In this document: piece after piece, positions 1 to 9,573 of the stretch
Numbering within the stretch: position 1 is the first letter of the stretch
How the letters are laid out: every line of letters begins with the position of its first letter
Assembly (NCBI GenBank): GCA_022709905.1
Contig: JAKLHY010000005.1
Location: 162,101-226,100 of the forward strand
Direction of reading: 5' to 3'
DNA: 64,000 nt
Source of the DNA: Verrucomicrobiota bacterium
GTDB lineage: Bacteria > Verrucomicrobiota > Verrucomicrobiia > Limisphaerales > UBA1319
Position numbers and translations under genes: made by a program
Notes under the pieces: model-generated
The model's database searches: none
Told to the model about the DNA's origin: nothing
What the model saw: only the letters and a program-made list of their open reading frames with translations

Positions 1-1233
1 GTGGGCACCCGCCCCGGCAGCCCCATTCAGATGACCAACGCCCAAGGCATCGTCGAATGGCTCCGAGATAGCCAGGGACGCATGGTTCAAAGCCACCTGG
101 ATGAAGAGGTTCTGCGCGCCGTCGCCCAGGTCACCCAAGGCTCGTATCAACCCCTGGGCCCGGTCGGTGAGGGCATGCGACGCATCCAACGCCAACTCGA
201 AAACACCCCCGCCCTTTTCCGTCATCAACCGCAGCGTCAACTGGGAATTGACCGATTTCACCTGTTTCTCGCCTGTGTTGTGGCATTGCTCGTCCTGGAA
301 TCCCTGATCAGCACGCGCAGAAAATCCACACCGCATGCGGCGATCTTGGCCTGCCTGCTGTCATTCTGGCTTCCTCCTCCTGACGCGCGGGCTCAAACGC
401 CACCGGCACCCGCCTCGGCCCCGCGGCTATTCAACCAGGGTTCCCGCTGGTTGGAGGAAGGCAAACTCCGCGAAGCCGAGCAAATCCTCATCGAAGCCCT
501 GCTGCTCCAGGATGTCTCATGGCAGCCAGCCATCCTTTACAATTTGGCCCATGCCCGATTTCGTCTGGGGGCCGAGGCTCTCAAACAAGATCCACTGCCC
601 GAGGCTCTGCCCGAATTGGAGGCGGCCCGCACCATGCAAGCAGACAAAGCCATCGCGGATGCCGACACCGCCCTCGCCCAACAAAGGATCGAGACAATCG
701 TCGCCGCTTACCGGCAGGCGCGCGCCGCCCGCCGCCAGCTCAAGCCGGTCGCGGATGCCGTCAAAGCCGCACTGAACGCCCATCGCAACGCCCTCCTGCG
801 CTGGGAACGCGCCTCGAGCGACTTCAAGAGCGCCGTCGAGCTGAATCCCGGCGACGGCGATGCGCGCTTCAACGCCGGTATCGTGGATCAGCACATTGCG
901 CGGCTGGTGGAACAAGTCCAGCAGCTCCAGAAAAGCATGCAAAGCCTGGCCGGACAACGCCAGCAGCTCCAGCAGAAAATCGAGGCCATGAAAAAATTCC
1001 TGCCCAAAGAACTCCAGGAAGACGGGGGCGACGAGGAGGATGAGGAGAGTCAAAATCCGCTACCCAAGCCGGGAGACAAGGAAAAGCCCGGCCGCGAAGG
1101 CAAGGAAAAAATGATGACCCGTGAAGAAGCCGCGCAACTGCTCAATTCCCTCAGGCTCGATGCCAATCGCAAGCTTCCCATGGGAAGGGAACAAACCGGA
1201 CCATCAGACAACCGCCAAGGGAAAACATGGTAG
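1..1233 (+). CDS. BatB/BatC-like VWA-TPR fusion protein, 5'-truncated
   Basis: The reading frame is open at the left edge, so only the C-terminal 410 residues are visible and the true start lies outside. The first ~65 residues look like the end of a von Willebrand A domain of the BatA/BatB type (V-G-T-x-x-G-x-P-I near the start, then S-x-L-D and a Thr-Gly-x-Y region). A hydrophobic segment follows at about residues 85-105 and a second at about 113-127. A TPR-like region at ~140-300 comes next, then an acidic, Lys/Pro-rich tail resembling BatC. Bat proteins are membrane or periplasmic complexes linked to aerotolerance and stress in spirochaetes and Bacteroidetes. The stop overlaps the 5' region of the BatD-like gene, indicating one operon. 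The fusion of VWA and TPR parts in one chain is seen directly; the function is by family. Confidence 0.75.
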   Translation: MGTRPGSPIQMTNAQGIVEWLRDSQGRMVQSHLDEEVLRAVAQVTQGSYQPLGPVGEGMRRIQRQLENTPALFRHQPQRQLGIDRFHLFLACVVALLVLESLISTRRKSTPHAAILACLLSFWLPPPDARAQTPPAPASAPRLFNQGSRWLEEGKLREAEQILIEALLLQDVSWQPAILYNLAHARFRLGAEALKQDPLPEALPELEAARTMQADKAIADADTALAQQRIETIVAAYRQARAARRQLKPVADAVKAALNAHRNALLRWERASSDFKSAVELNPGDGDARFNAGIVDQHIARLVEQVQQLQKSMQSLAGQRQQLQQKIEAMKKFLPKELQEDGGDEEDEESQNPLPKPGDKEKPGREGKEKMMTREEAAQLLNSLRLDANRKLPMGREQTGPSDNRQGKTW

Positions 1234-1235
1234 CC

Positions 1236-3110
1236 ATGAATCGCCTCTTCATATTTCTGCTCCTCCTGTTCAGTCTGCCAATCCCCCTGAGCGCACAGAC
1301 TGCCACCAACAACGTTCCGCGCGCCACAATCTCCGCCGTCTTGGCCGCCCCTACCAATGATCCCTTGATCCAAATCATGATGCAACAGCCCAGCATCGAC
1401 ACGGAAAGCCCAGTGGTGATCACCGCCGAGTTCGATCCTCCCGCGGTTCCCCTGGACGAACGGGCAACCTACCGTCTCGTCATCACCGCTATGAACGGCG
1501 GCATTCAACTCCCGGAAAACCTGCCTTCCCCCCCCGGACTCGAACTCAAATCCGCCACTCACGCTGAACATTATTCCAGCGCGAATAACAAGTTGTTTCC
1601 GCGCACCACCTTCCTCTATCACGCCCGAGCCCAAACCAACGGCACCTACGTCATGCCCGGCTTTGTCCTTTCAGTCTACGGAAAACCCTACACCACGCCT
1701 CCAGCCCAGGTGAGTTTTCTGCCAACGTCCAGCGTCGCAGGCTCCGCCCCCTTGCGGTTGAAGATCGAGTTCCCCCCCGGCGATCTTTATGTTGGACAAG
1801 CCATTCCCTTGCGCCTGATTCTCATGGAACAGTCTCCAGGGGTGCTCCATGGTTTCTTTAATCCCAAGGTCGTTTCCGACGCTTTTCTGCCGGATCCGAC
1901 GCCGGTCCGTTATTCCCGCACTGTGGTCGATGATGGGGGCAAGCCGCGGGCCGCATTTGTTAACGAGATCGCGATCTCTCCGATCAAGGAAGGCCATCAC
2001 ACCGTTTTAGTGCACGCCCAGGTCGCCGCCGCCTCAGCGAATGCGGCCCAGTCCGGCGCCATCCCCTTCTACAATCCCCTCATCGATTCGAATCCAATCC
2101 AGGTCCAGATCAAACCTTTGCCCGCGGAAGGGCGGTTGCCAGGATTCTCCGGGGCTATCGGCGATTTTCAGTTGGATCCCCCCCAGCTTTCCACCAATGT
2201 GATCCGCGCGGGCGAGCCGCTGGTCCTGACCGTCTCCGTTCGGGGCGAAGGCAATTTCTCACGCCTGATGCCTCCGCCTGTGCCCCAGTCCTCGGCTTGG
2301 CAAGTCTTTCCTCCAATGACAGAACCAGTGCTGCAAGTCCAGGGTTTCCTCCAAGGGGGCAAGGGGTTCGCCTTCACCCTAATCCCCTTGAATGACCAGG
2401 TGCAACACACGCCCTCCATCCCGTTTTCGTATTTCCAGCCTCGGACCAAAACCTACGTGGACCTGACCATTCCCCCGATCAAGATTACCGTGAAACCGGC
2501 TCCGGGCCCGGTTGCTGCCACCCCATCGTCAACAACAGCCCCCTCGGCTTCCCCGCCCGAACCGGAAATCGAAAACCGTGAGAACCCCCTTTCCCTGACC
2601 GCCCTGGCGGAGCACCCCGGGCACGATTACTCGAGTCTCAAGGCGTTGCAGCAGCAAACCTGGTTCCACCTGCTCCAGCTGTTGCCGGCCTCTCTCCTCA
2701 CTGGACTCTGGCTTCGAGCCCGCTACCAACACCACCAGAAAGCCCACCCGGAATTGGCGGTTCGACGACGGGCGCGACGCGCCTTGCGCCGGCACATGAG
2801 ATCTCTGCGCCGGGCCTCGCGTCGTCGGGACGGCCCCGCCTTTGCCACCGCCGCCACAAACGCCCTGCGAGAGGTCTGCGCCCCCCAAATCTCCGCCCAT
2901 CCCTCCGCTCTCACCAGCCAGGATGTCCTGAGAATCCTCCCCAAGGACGCCGATCTCCCTGAAAACACCGCCGCCATACTCCATCTGTTCTCGGCCTCGG
3001 ATCACCGACGCTTTCATCCTCAGCCGCCCCCCATCGATTCGCTATGCGCGCTCGAATCGGATACGGAACGAATCATCAGGGTCCTGAAACGCCAACTATC
3101 CCATTCTTGA
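1236..3110 (+). CDS. BatD-like (oxygen tolerance) membrane protein
   Basis: 624 residues from the ATG at 1236. I prefer this start to the ATG at 1227 because it directly begins a clean signal peptide (M-N-R-L-F followed by a Leu-rich core and S-A-Q), and the 1227 start would overlap the preceding stop. A long beta-rich periplasmic part carries the repeated 'P-x-x-L-x-V-G-Q-x-I-P-L-R-L' and 'G-E-P-L-V-L-T-V' strands usual in BatD. A single membrane helix near residues 480-500 (W-F-H-L-L-Q-L-L-P) is followed by a basic Arg-rich cytoplasmic domain of ~110 residues. The gene sits between the VWA/TPR fusion and a BatE-like gene, the canonical order. BatD is thought to work with the VWA proteins at the inner membrane. 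Family assignment is from architecture and context. Confidence 0.72.
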   Translation: MNRLFIFLLLLFSLPIPLSAQTATNNVPRATISAVLAAPTNDPLIQIMMQQPSIDTESPVVITAEFDPPAVPLDERATYRLVITAMNGGIQLPENLPSPPGLELKSATHAEHYSSANNKLFPRTTFLYHARAQTNGTYVMPGFVLSVYGKPYTTPPAQVSFLPTSSVAGSAPLRLKIEFPPGDLYVGQAIPLRLILMEQSPGVLHGFFNPKVVSDAFLPDPTPVRYSRTVVDDGGKPRAAFVNEIAISPIKEGHHTVLVHAQVAAASANAAQSGAIPFYNPLIDSNPIQVQIKPLPAEGRLPGFSGAIGDFQLDPPQLSTNVIRAGEPLVLTVSVRGEGNFSRLMPPPVPQSSAWQVFPPMTEPVLQVQGFLQGGKGFAFTLIPLNDQVQHTPSIPFSYFQPRTKTYVDLTIPPIKITVKPAPGPVAATPSSTTAPSASPPEPEIENRENPLSLTALAEHPGHDYSSLKALQQQTWFHLLQLLPASLLTGLWLRARYQHHQKAHPELAVRRRARRALRRHMRSLRRASRRRDGPAFATAATNALREVCAPQISAHPSALTSQDVLRILPKDADLPENTAAILHLFSASDHRRFHPQPPPIDSLCALESDTERIIRVLKRQLSHS

Positions 3111-3117
3111 ATTCTCC

Positions 3118-3915
3118 ATGCAGCCAAATCTCAAACCCTTCCTGCAGGCCCGCGTCCGCCGGGGTTTAATCCTGGGTCTCCTGGCGTTTGCTCTCGGATT
3201 CTTCCCTGGCAATCCCGGGATGGCTCAATCCAATCAGGCACTCGCAGCCGCGCGTTCGTTGTTTACGCAAGGCACAGAGGCTTTTCTTGCGGGGGACTAC
3301 ACCACGGCAGCCCGGTTGTATCGGGAATCCGCCAGTCAGCGGCCATCGGCCGGCGTTTTTTTGAACTTGGGGCATGCAGAATGGAAGCTGGGCCATGTGG
3401 GCCCCGCTGTGTTGGCCTGGGAACGCGCCCAATGGCTTGATCCCCTCAATCCAGATGCCAAAACAAATTTGCGTTTTGCCCGAAAACAAACCCAGTTGGA
3501 CGCTCCCAACTCCACCTGGTATGAAGTCTGTTCCACCTGGCTTCCCTCCGGTTTCTGGGCATGGCTCGCCTGTCTCAGCTTCTGGACCGCCCTCGCCCTG
3601 CTGGTGTTGCCCGGCCTTCTCTCACGCCAGAAGACCGAGTGGCAACAAGGCCTGGCCGCCGCCGCGTTTGCTGTTTTCCTTCTGACGTTGCCCGCCTTGG
3701 CAGGCATCCAGTCCCGATCCGCGTGGGGCATCGTTACAGACGACCGCGCTCACCTGAGAATCACCCCCACCGAACATGGCCAGATCCTGACCAAACTCAA
3801 TCCGGGTGAACTGGCCAAACTTGAACGCCGGCGCGGTGATTTCTGGTTCATTCGCGCCAACAATACCGCCGCCGGCTGGATCAAGGCATCCGAGTTCAGC
3901 TTGATCTCCCCTTAG
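3118..3915 (+). CDS. BatE-like TPR and SH3-domain membrane protein
   Basis: 265 residues, 7 nt after the BatD-like stop. A signal peptide or first membrane segment lies at residues 15-36. TPR repeats at ~40-120 (F-x-x-G-x-x-A-F-x-x-G-D-Y-x-x-A) are followed by two hydrophobic helices at ~140-165 and ~180-200. A C-terminal bacterial SH3-like domain lies at ~203-262 (R-I-T-P ... L-x-x-G-x-x ... W-F-I-R ... G-W-I). TPR + TM pair + SH3 is the BatE layout, so this is probably the last gene of the Bat operon. Its stop codon lies inside the left arm of the inverted-repeat element at 3912-4190, so that element abuts or invades the gene end. No strong Shine-Dalgarno is visible. Confidence 0.7.
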   Translation: MQPNLKPFLQARVRRGLILGLLAFALGFFPGNPGMAQSNQALAAARSLFTQGTEAFLAGDYTTAARLYRESASQRPSAGVFLNLGHAEWKLGHVGPAVLAWERAQWLDPLNPDAKTNLRFARKQTQLDAPNSTWYEVCSTWLPSGFWAWLACLSFWTALALLVLPGLLSRQKTEWQQGLAAAAFAVFLLTLPALAGIQSRSAWGIVTDDRAHLRITPTEHGQILTKLNPGELAKLERRRGDFWFIRANNTAAGWIKASEFSLISP

Positions 3916-4190
3916 GGTCGGTGCAAAAATAAATTCCGATTTTGCTGCTGAGGATTTGGCTCGCTGGCGAGGCTCGACGAGGGAAGATACCCGCAGGGGT
4001 CTCTGACCGAGGAGTAACGAAGCCAGCGAGCCAAATCCTCGCAGCCCTCCGGGGCGGGGCGGCGCCGGGTCATCTGCGTTGTTGCGTGGACGGTCGAGTA
4101 TCACCGAGGATACACTCTCGCCCACGCGCCTAGCATCTGACCCGGCGGCGCTCCCGCCAAAATCGCAAGTTATTTTTGCACGGACCCTTA
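3912..4190. mobile_element. MITE-like nested inverted-repeat element
   Basis: The ends (3912-3944 and 4158-4190) are inverted repeats of about 33 bp with a few mismatches. Inside, 3950-3968 and 4022-4040 are a perfect 19-bp inverted repeat forming one hairpin arm. The interval ~4052-4158 folds on itself as a second long imperfect hairpin: the strand around 4061-4077 pairs with ~4133-4151, and 4083-4100 pairs with ~4108-4128. Nearly every base can thus be paired on one strand. There is no convincing ORF. It starts exactly at the BatE-like stop codon. It could be a miniature transposable element, a REP-like repeat or a structured RNA/terminator. No target-site duplication is clear. The structure is directly seen; the mobile nature is inferred. 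Confidence 0.6.
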
Positions 4191-4356
4191 GACCAGCCTC
4201 AGACCCGCTCGATGCGGGCCGGCATTTCGTCAAAGCGCCCGTTTGAGACTTATCCGCGCTCATGCGAACCGCCGCGCGATTTGCACGGAATTCACCTCCC
4301 TGGCGGGACACACACGCAATCAGGATGATCGGGACCTGGCGGCCCTCGGCGCGCTA
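4191..4356. other. intergenic region between repeat element and asnS
   Basis: With the repeat element this makes a 441-base stretch without a gene. The only structure I see here is a small GC hairpin (stem 4204-4208 with 4214-4218) downstream of asnS, without a clear U-tract on either strand. No coding signal stands out. Confidence 0.4.
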
Positions 4357-5718
4357 TTAATAATCCGCGTTGCCCGGGGTGCGAGGGAATGGAATGACAT
4401 CGCGAATATTGCCAACCCCAGTCAGGAACATGAGAAGGCGCTCGAAGCCGACGCCGAACCCCGCATGGGGGACGGTGCCATAGCGGCGCAGATCGGCATA
4501 CCACCCATAGTCTTCCTCCCGGAGTTTATGGTAGCGCATGTTTTCGCGAAGCACGTCGAGCCGTTCCTCGCGCTGGGCGCCGCCAATCACCTCCCCAATC
4601 CCCGGCACAAGAATGTCCATCGCCGTTACGGTTTTCTGATCGTCGTTGAGCCGCATGTAAAACGGCTTGATCTCCCGGGGATAATTAAACACCGTCACCG
4701 GACATCGGAACAGTTCCTCGGTGAGAAAACGTTCGTGCTCCGATTGCAGGTTCTGACCATATTCCACCGGGTATTCGAAGCTCTTACCGCTTTTCTTGAG
4801 GAGATCGACCGCCTCGGTGTAGGCCACACGCTGAAACGGCCGATCCACCACAAACCGAAGCCGCGACAACAACTCTTTGTCCACAAACTTGCTGAACAAA
4901 CCCAGGTCCTCGGCGCAGTGATCCAACACGTAACAGGCCATCGCCTTGATAAAGGTCTCCCCCAATTCCATATCTCCGGTCAGATCGCAAAAGGCCATTT
5001 CCGGCTCAATCATCCAGAACTCGGCCGCATGCCGCGAGGTATTCGAGTTCTCCGCCCGAAACGTCGGGCCGAAGGTATAAATGTTGGACAATGCGCACGC
5101 AAAGGTCTCCCCTTCCAGCTGGCCGCTGACGGTCAGATAGGTCGGTTTGCCAAAGAAATCCGCTTCAGGCGGCTGGGAGTCCGATCCCTTCAGCGTCGTC
5201 ACCCGAAACATCTCCCCTGCCCCTTCGCAGTCGCTGGCCGTGATAATCGGCGTATGCACGTATACAAAATCGCGCTCCTGAAAAAATTGATGCACCGCCA
5301 GCGCCAGCCGGCTGCGCGTCCGAAAAACCGCCCCAAACAAATTCGAGCGCGGACGCAGATGCGCAATTGTCCGCAAAAACTCGAGCGAATGCCCCTTCTT
5401 TTGCAGAGGATAACTCGAATCCACCGTTCCAATCAGCCGCACCCGAGTCGCCTGCATCTCCCACTTCTGCCCCGCCGCGGGTGAAGCCACTAGCCGGCCC
5501 TCGACCATGGCCGACGCCCCGGTCGAGAGTTGGGGCAGATCGCCGAATCCTTCCGCGTTCGGATCCACCACCACCTGCAAATTCGCCAGACACGATCCAT
5601 CGTTCAGTTCCAAAAACGAGAACCCCTTCGAATCCCGACGGGTCCGAACCCATCCCTGGGCTGTGATTTGTTCCCGCGGTTCAGATGAGGAAAGCAGATG
5701 CTTAATCAGCGTGCGCAT
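4357..5718 (-). CDS. asnS: asparaginyl-tRNA synthetase
   Basis: 453 residues, normal full length. An N-terminal OB-fold anticodon-binding domain (residues ~10-110, '[11 protein letters not shown]') is followed by a class II catalytic core. Motif 2 shows [13 protein letters not shown], the Asn-type sequence. Motif 3 is G-F-G-V-G-F-E-R-L. The C-terminus [11 protein letters not shown] is typical of AsnRS rather than AspRS. It charges tRNA-Asn with asparagine in the cytoplasm. It is divergent from bioD with a ~118-bp spacer. An AT-rich TATATAA-like stretch lies only ~8-15 nt before the ATG and no Shine-Dalgarno is visible, so a leaderless or very short-leader transcript is possible. Confidence 0.96.
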   Translation of the reverse strand: MRTLIKHLLSSSEPREQITAQGWVRTRRDSKGFSFLELNDGSCLANLQVVVDPNAEGFGDLPQLSTGASAMVEGRLVASPAAGQKWEMQATRVRLIGTVDSSYPLQKKGHSLEFLRTIAHLRPRSNLFGAVFRTRSRLALAVHQFFQERDFVYVHTPIITASDCEGAGEMFRVTTLKGSDSQPPEADFFGKPTYLTVSGQLEGETFACALSNIYTFGPTFRAENSNTSRHAAEFWMIEPEMAFCDLTGDMELGETFIKAMACYVLDHCAEDLGLFSKFVDKELLSRLRFVVDRPFQRVAYTEAVDLLKKSGKSFEYPVEYGQNLQSEHERFLTEELFRCPVTVFNYPREIKPFYMRLNDDQKTVTAMDILVPGIGEVIGGAQREERLDVLRENMRYHKLREEDYGWYADLRRYGTVPHAGFGVGFERLLMFLTGVGNIRDVIPFPRTPGNADY

Positions 5719-5836
5719 AAGTTTATATAATTAATGGTCGATCGAATTAGCAAAGCCGTCGCGTTTAATAAAGCAAAAACACCCCGGCCCCGGTTTTCGT
5801 CGTCAGAAACGCCCCCATCCGATACGATGCATTGCC

Positions 5837-6523
5837 ATGGGTGCAACAACGATTGTGATCACCGGAACCGATACCGGCGTTGGCAAAACAGTCCTGACTG
5901 CCCTTCTGATAAGGCATGCGCGACAAAAAGGGGTTCACGCGGCGGCTTTCAAACCGATTGCTTCGGGGGATCGTGCCGATGCCTCCTGGCTGGCCAAAGC
6001 CCAGAATGGCAATCCAGATCTCAATCGTATTAATCCCTGGCATTTTCCTGCCCCCATCTCCCCCTTGTTGGCCGCCCGTCGGCAACATCGGCGGGTATCG
6101 CTCTCCAGTGTGTTAAACTTCTTGCGAGAGGCAGGACGCGGCCTGGATGTTCTCCTGATCGAAGGAGCCGGCGGCCTGCTGAGCCCGTTAGGGGAAGGCT
6201 TCGACACCCGCACGCTGATCGCCCAGTTAAAGACCGAGACCATGGTGGTCTGTCCCAACCGCCTTGGAGCGGTCGGTCAGGCGCGACTCGTCCTGGCCGC
6301 GCTTCCCCTGGCGTCCGCCAAGAAGGCCATCATCGTCCTGGTTCAATCCCCGGTCTGTGATGCCGCCTCAAAATCCAACGCAACCCTCCTGGCTGAATAT
6401 ATCGGCAGGGACCGGATCCTGGATTTTCCGTGGCTTTCATCAAGCCAGCTTCAGTTCCACGATCCCCTGCCCTCCTCCGCCCGCACGACCCTCGAAGCCC
6501 TCTGCCAGCATTTTCTGCCCTGA
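5837..6523 (+). CDS. bioD: dethiobiotin synthetase
   Basis: 228 residues, the usual length. The N-terminus carries the P-loop G-T-D-T-G-V-G-K-T (residues ~10-18) typical of BioD, followed by the K-P-I-A-S-G segment and the E-G-A-G-G-L motif (residues ~111-116). It carboxylates and ring-closes 7,8-diaminononanoate to dethiobiotin using ATP and CO2. The partner bioA is at 19228, about 13 kb away, so the biotin genes are split. The ATG is preceded by no obvious Shine-Dalgarno. It is transcribed divergently from asnS. Confidence 0.94.
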   Translation: MGATTIVITGTDTGVGKTVLTALLIRHARQKGVHAAAFKPIASGDRADASWLAKAQNGNPDLNRINPWHFPAPISPLLAARRQHRRVSLSSVLNFLREAGRGLDVLLIEGAGGLLSPLGEGFDTRTLIAQLKTETMVVCPNRLGAVGQARLVLAALPLASAKKAIIVLVQSPVCDAASKSNATLLAEYIGRDRILDFPWLSSSQLQFHDPLPSSARTTLEALCQHFLP

Positions 6524-6838
6524 GCCAACATTCCCCCCGTGCGCCTGTGGCACTCGCCCCATTGCTCCCGGCCGCTCCAATTGCCCATGCCTTGCCCTGG
6601 GCCGATCGAGGCTCCGCGACAAAATAACGCGCAGCTACGCATTATTTTGTCGCGATGACTGGCGGTCGGCACGCGATTTTGACTGGCGGACAGGAAGGAA
6701 TGGAAGCTCTTGATGGGCGGAGCACGGCATCCATCGAGCGCCAGTCAAAAAACTTCCGCTAGCCAGAAGGGCTCCTTTTTTCGTAATGTTCGACCCTTTA
6801 AAGAGAACCGGCAGTTGCCGGATTCTTGCGGTGCGATT
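6524..6838. repeat. bioD-alaS spacer with hairpin and inverted repeat
   Basis: This 315-base spacer has no credible gene. It contains a 17-bp nearly perfect hairpin (6615-6631 pairing with 6638-6654, one mismatch, 6-nt loop). It also has a perfect 12-bp inverted repeat, 6677-6688 with 6739-6750, separated by 50 bp, and the octamer at 6681-6688 recurs at 6656-6663. The first hairpin may end bioD transcription or be a REP-type repeat. A short T-run at ~6776-6781 follows a weak 4-bp stem. Structure is seen directly; role is unknown. Confidence 0.5.
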
Positions 6839-9541
6839 ATGACGAGCAACGAAATACGCCAGTCGTTTCTCGACTTTTTCAAGTCGAAGAGCCACACCAT
6901 TGTTTCATCTTCCAGCCTGATGCCGGACTCGCCCAACCTGTTGTTTACCAACGCGGGGATGAATCAGTTCGTGCCCATTTTCCTGGGTCAGGCCAAATGC
7001 CCTTATTTTCCTCCTCGGGCTGCCGACACGCAGAAATGCATTCGGGCGGGCGGCAAACACAACGATCTCGATGATGTCGGGCTCGACACTTATCATCACA
7101 CGTTTTTTGAAATGCTGGGCAACTGGAGTTTTGGGGATTACTTCAAACGAGAAGCGATTGATTGGGCTTGGGAACTTGTCACCGAGGTCTGGAAATTTCC
7201 CAGGAACCGGCTTTATGCCACGGTCTATTGTCCCGATAAAACCCAGGGGGATCCCAGCGAATTCGACCAGGAGGCTTACGATTGCTGGGCCGAAAAGTTC
7301 AAGCGCAGCGGGCTCGATCCCAAAGTCCACATCCGGAATGGCAACAAGAAGGATAATTTCTGGATGATGGGAGAGACGGGACCTTGCGGGCCCTGTTCGG
7401 AGTTGCATGTGGACCTGACCCCCGGAGGCGACACCTGGGGCGAGCTGGTCAACACCGGCAGCCCTCGGTGCATTGAGATCTGGAATCTGGTCTTCATGGA
7501 GTTCAACGCCAATCCCGACGGAACCTTTTCCCCGTTACCAGCCAAGAATGTCGATACCGGCATGGGCTTCGAACGGGTCACCAGCATTCTCCAGTGCACG
7601 AGGAACTTCACCGATTTTGGGGGGATCATCTCCAATTATGAGACGGACATCTTCCGTCCCCTGTTCGAGGAATTGCAGCGGCTGAGTGGCAGGCGCTACG
7701 GATCCACACTGCCTCGACCGGGCAACACAAGCCTGACGGACCAGGAAAAAACCGATATTGCCTTTCGGGTGATCGCGGACCATATCCGCACACTGAGTTT
7801 TGCGATTGCGGACGGCATTTTACCGGGAAACACCGATCGGAATTACGTCCTGCGGCGCATTCTCCGGCGCGCGGTGCGGTATGGGCGTTCCCTGGGTTTC
7901 CACGAGCCGTTTTTCTACAAACTCGTCGATGTGCTGGCCGCAACGATGGGGGACGTCTTTCCTGAAATCCGGACGCGACAGGAAACCGTTCGGGCCACCC
8001 TCAAGGGTGAGGAAGAGTCTTTCAACAAGACGCTCGATCGCGGGATTGAACTGTTCATCGGGGAGGCCGAGGCGCTGGAAGCCCGTCGTCAGACGCGCCT
8101 ATCGGGAGAGTTCGCCTTTAAACTCTATGATACCTACGGTTTTCCATTGGACTTGACCGAATTGATGGCGCGCGAGCGCGGTCTGGCATTGGACAAAGAT
8201 GACTTTGATCGGCGGATGGAGGAACAACGTGAGCGCGCCCGGGCGGCTCAGAAACGCGAGGTCATCAGTGTCACGCACATCGATCAGGCGACTCCGACGC
8301 GTTTTGTCGGTTACGACCAGCTGGTGGTTCCGGCACAGGTTCTGTCCGTTTTGAATCTCCAGGGAAAAACCGCTGTGGTGCTGGACACCTCGGCCTGCTA
8401 CGCCGAAATGGGAGGGCAAGTCGGGGACACAGGTGTTTTAAAAGCCGGGGATCGGGCCTGGACCGTGGCAAACACTCAAAAATCCGACGAGACCTACCTG
8501 CATATTCTGGCGGGAACCGACGCGCCAGAGGTGGGAAGCATCGTCCAGTTGGCGGTTGACAGTGCTCGTCGCGCCGCTATTCAACGTCATCACACCGTGA
8601 CCCACCTGCTCCACTGGGCGTTGCACCAGGTGGTGAGCCGGGATGTGGCCCAGAAAGGCTCGTTTGTCGGCCCCGACAAGTTGACCTTCGACTTCAACAG
8701 CGCGCCGCTGAACGCGCAACAGGTGATGGACGTGGAACGGATCGTCAACGAACGGATCGTTGAAAATGCCGGCGTGTTTGCCTTGGAAGCACCCTACCAG
8801 GAGATCAAGCAACGGGGTGAGATCCGGCAGATCTTTGGCGAAAAATACGGAGACACGGTGCGCGTGATTCAGATCGGCGGCACGGCCGGTCACCTGGACG
8901 GTTTTTCGATGGAGCTTTGCGGCGGGACCCACGCGCGCGCCACCGGTGAGATCGGCCTGTTTCGGATCCTGGCCGAATCGGCCATCGCGGCGGGTATTCG
9001 ACGCATCGAAGCGGTTGCCGGTCTTTGCGCCTACCAGAAAACCCGGCAGGATTCCGAGCTGCTGGGCAGCGTTGCCGGCCGGATGAATGTCCCCCCCGTG
9101 GAATTGGAGAAAAAGATCGACAACCTTTTGGCGCACCAGAAGGAACTGGAAAAACAGATCAAATCGATCCAACAAAAGCAGGCGGCAGAACTGGCCAAAA
9201 ACCTGGTTGCCGAAGCCAAGACATCCGGCACGGTTCCTGTCCTCGTCAAGAATCTTAATGACGCGGACGGCGACTTCTTACAGGCGGTTGCGGATACCTT
9301 GAAGTCCTGCTTCCAGGGAGTGGTGGTGCTGGGGAGCGCCCCGGGCCCATCGGTCGTCCTGGTCGCCACCGTTTCTCCGCAGCACACCCGCCAAATCCAG
9401 GCGGGCAAGATCATTCAGTCGATTGCGCCCATAGTCGGAGGCAAGGGAGGGGGGCGCCCGGAGTTCGCCCGAGGTGGCGGGAAAGACGCAAGCAAGCTGG
9501 ATGAAGCCTTAGCCAGGGTTTATGCCCTATTGGAAAGCTGA
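6839..9541 (+). CDS. alaS: alanyl-tRNA synthetase
   Basis: 900 residues from the ATG at 6839. I reject the in-frame ATG at 6710 because its 43 extra residues are low-complexity and overlap the inverted repeats, while M-T-S-N-E-I-R-Q-S-F-L-D-F-F is the canonical AlaRS start. The class II catalytic core contains L-F-T-N-A-G-M-N-Q-F and the G-G-K-H-N-D-L region. The editing domain has the zinc motifs H-H-T-V-T-H (near nt 8588) and C-G-G-T-H (near nt 8920). A C-terminal coiled coil and DHHA1 domain end in G-G-K-G-G-G-R-P-E-F-A-R-G-G-G. It charges tRNA-Ala and edits mischarged Ser/Gly. Full length. Confidence 0.97.
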   Translation: MTSNEIRQSFLDFFKSKSHTIVSSSSLMPDSPNLLFTNAGMNQFVPIFLGQAKCPYFPPRAADTQKCIRAGGKHNDLDDVGLDTYHHTFFEMLGNWSFGDYFKREAIDWAWELVTEVWKFPRNRLYATVYCPDKTQGDPSEFDQEAYDCWAEKFKRSGLDPKVHIRNGNKKDNFWMMGETGPCGPCSELHVDLTPGGDTWGELVNTGSPRCIEIWNLVFMEFNANPDGTFSPLPAKNVDTGMGFERVTSILQCTRNFTDFGGIISNYETDIFRPLFEELQRLSGRRYGSTLPRPGNTSLTDQEKTDIAFRVIADHIRTLSFAIADGILPGNTDRNYVLRRILRRAVRYGRSLGFHEPFFYKLVDVLAATMGDVFPEIRTRQETVRATLKGEEESFNKTLDRGIELFIGEAEALEARRQTRLSGEFAFKLYDTYGFPLDLTELMARERGLALDKDDFDRRMEEQRERARAAQKREVISVTHIDQATPTRFVGYDQLVVPAQVLSVLNLQGKTAVVLDTSACYAEMGGQVGDTGVLKAGDRAWTVANTQKSDETYLHILAGTDAPEVGSIVQLAVDSARRAAIQRHHTVTHLLHWALHQVVSRDVAQKGSFVGPDKLTFDFNSAPLNAQQVMDVERIVNERIVENAGVFALEAPYQEIKQRGEIRQIFGEKYGDTVRVIQIGGTAGHLDGFSMELCGGTHARATGEIGLFRILAESAIAAGIRRIEAVAGLCAYQKTRQDSELLGSVAGRMNVPPVELEKKIDNLLAHQKELEKQIKSIQQKQAAELAKNLVAEAKTSGTVPVLVKNLNDADGDFLQAVADTLKSCFQGVVVLGSAPGPSVVLVATVSPQHTRQIQAGKIIQSIAPIVGGKGGGRPEFARGGGKDASKLDEALARVYALLES

Positions 9542-9573
9542 CGACCGACGGCGCCAGAGTCCTTGATTTTTCA

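Noticed and set aside
4243..5484. 413-residue open frame on the plus strand opposite asnS
   Set aside because: It is the complement of a clear asnS gene, with no recognisable motif and no ribosome site; the GC-rich sequence produces long antisense frames.
6710..6838. Upstream in-frame start of alaS
   Set aside because: The extra 43 residues run through the inverted repeats and are unlike AlaRS; the family start is at 6839.
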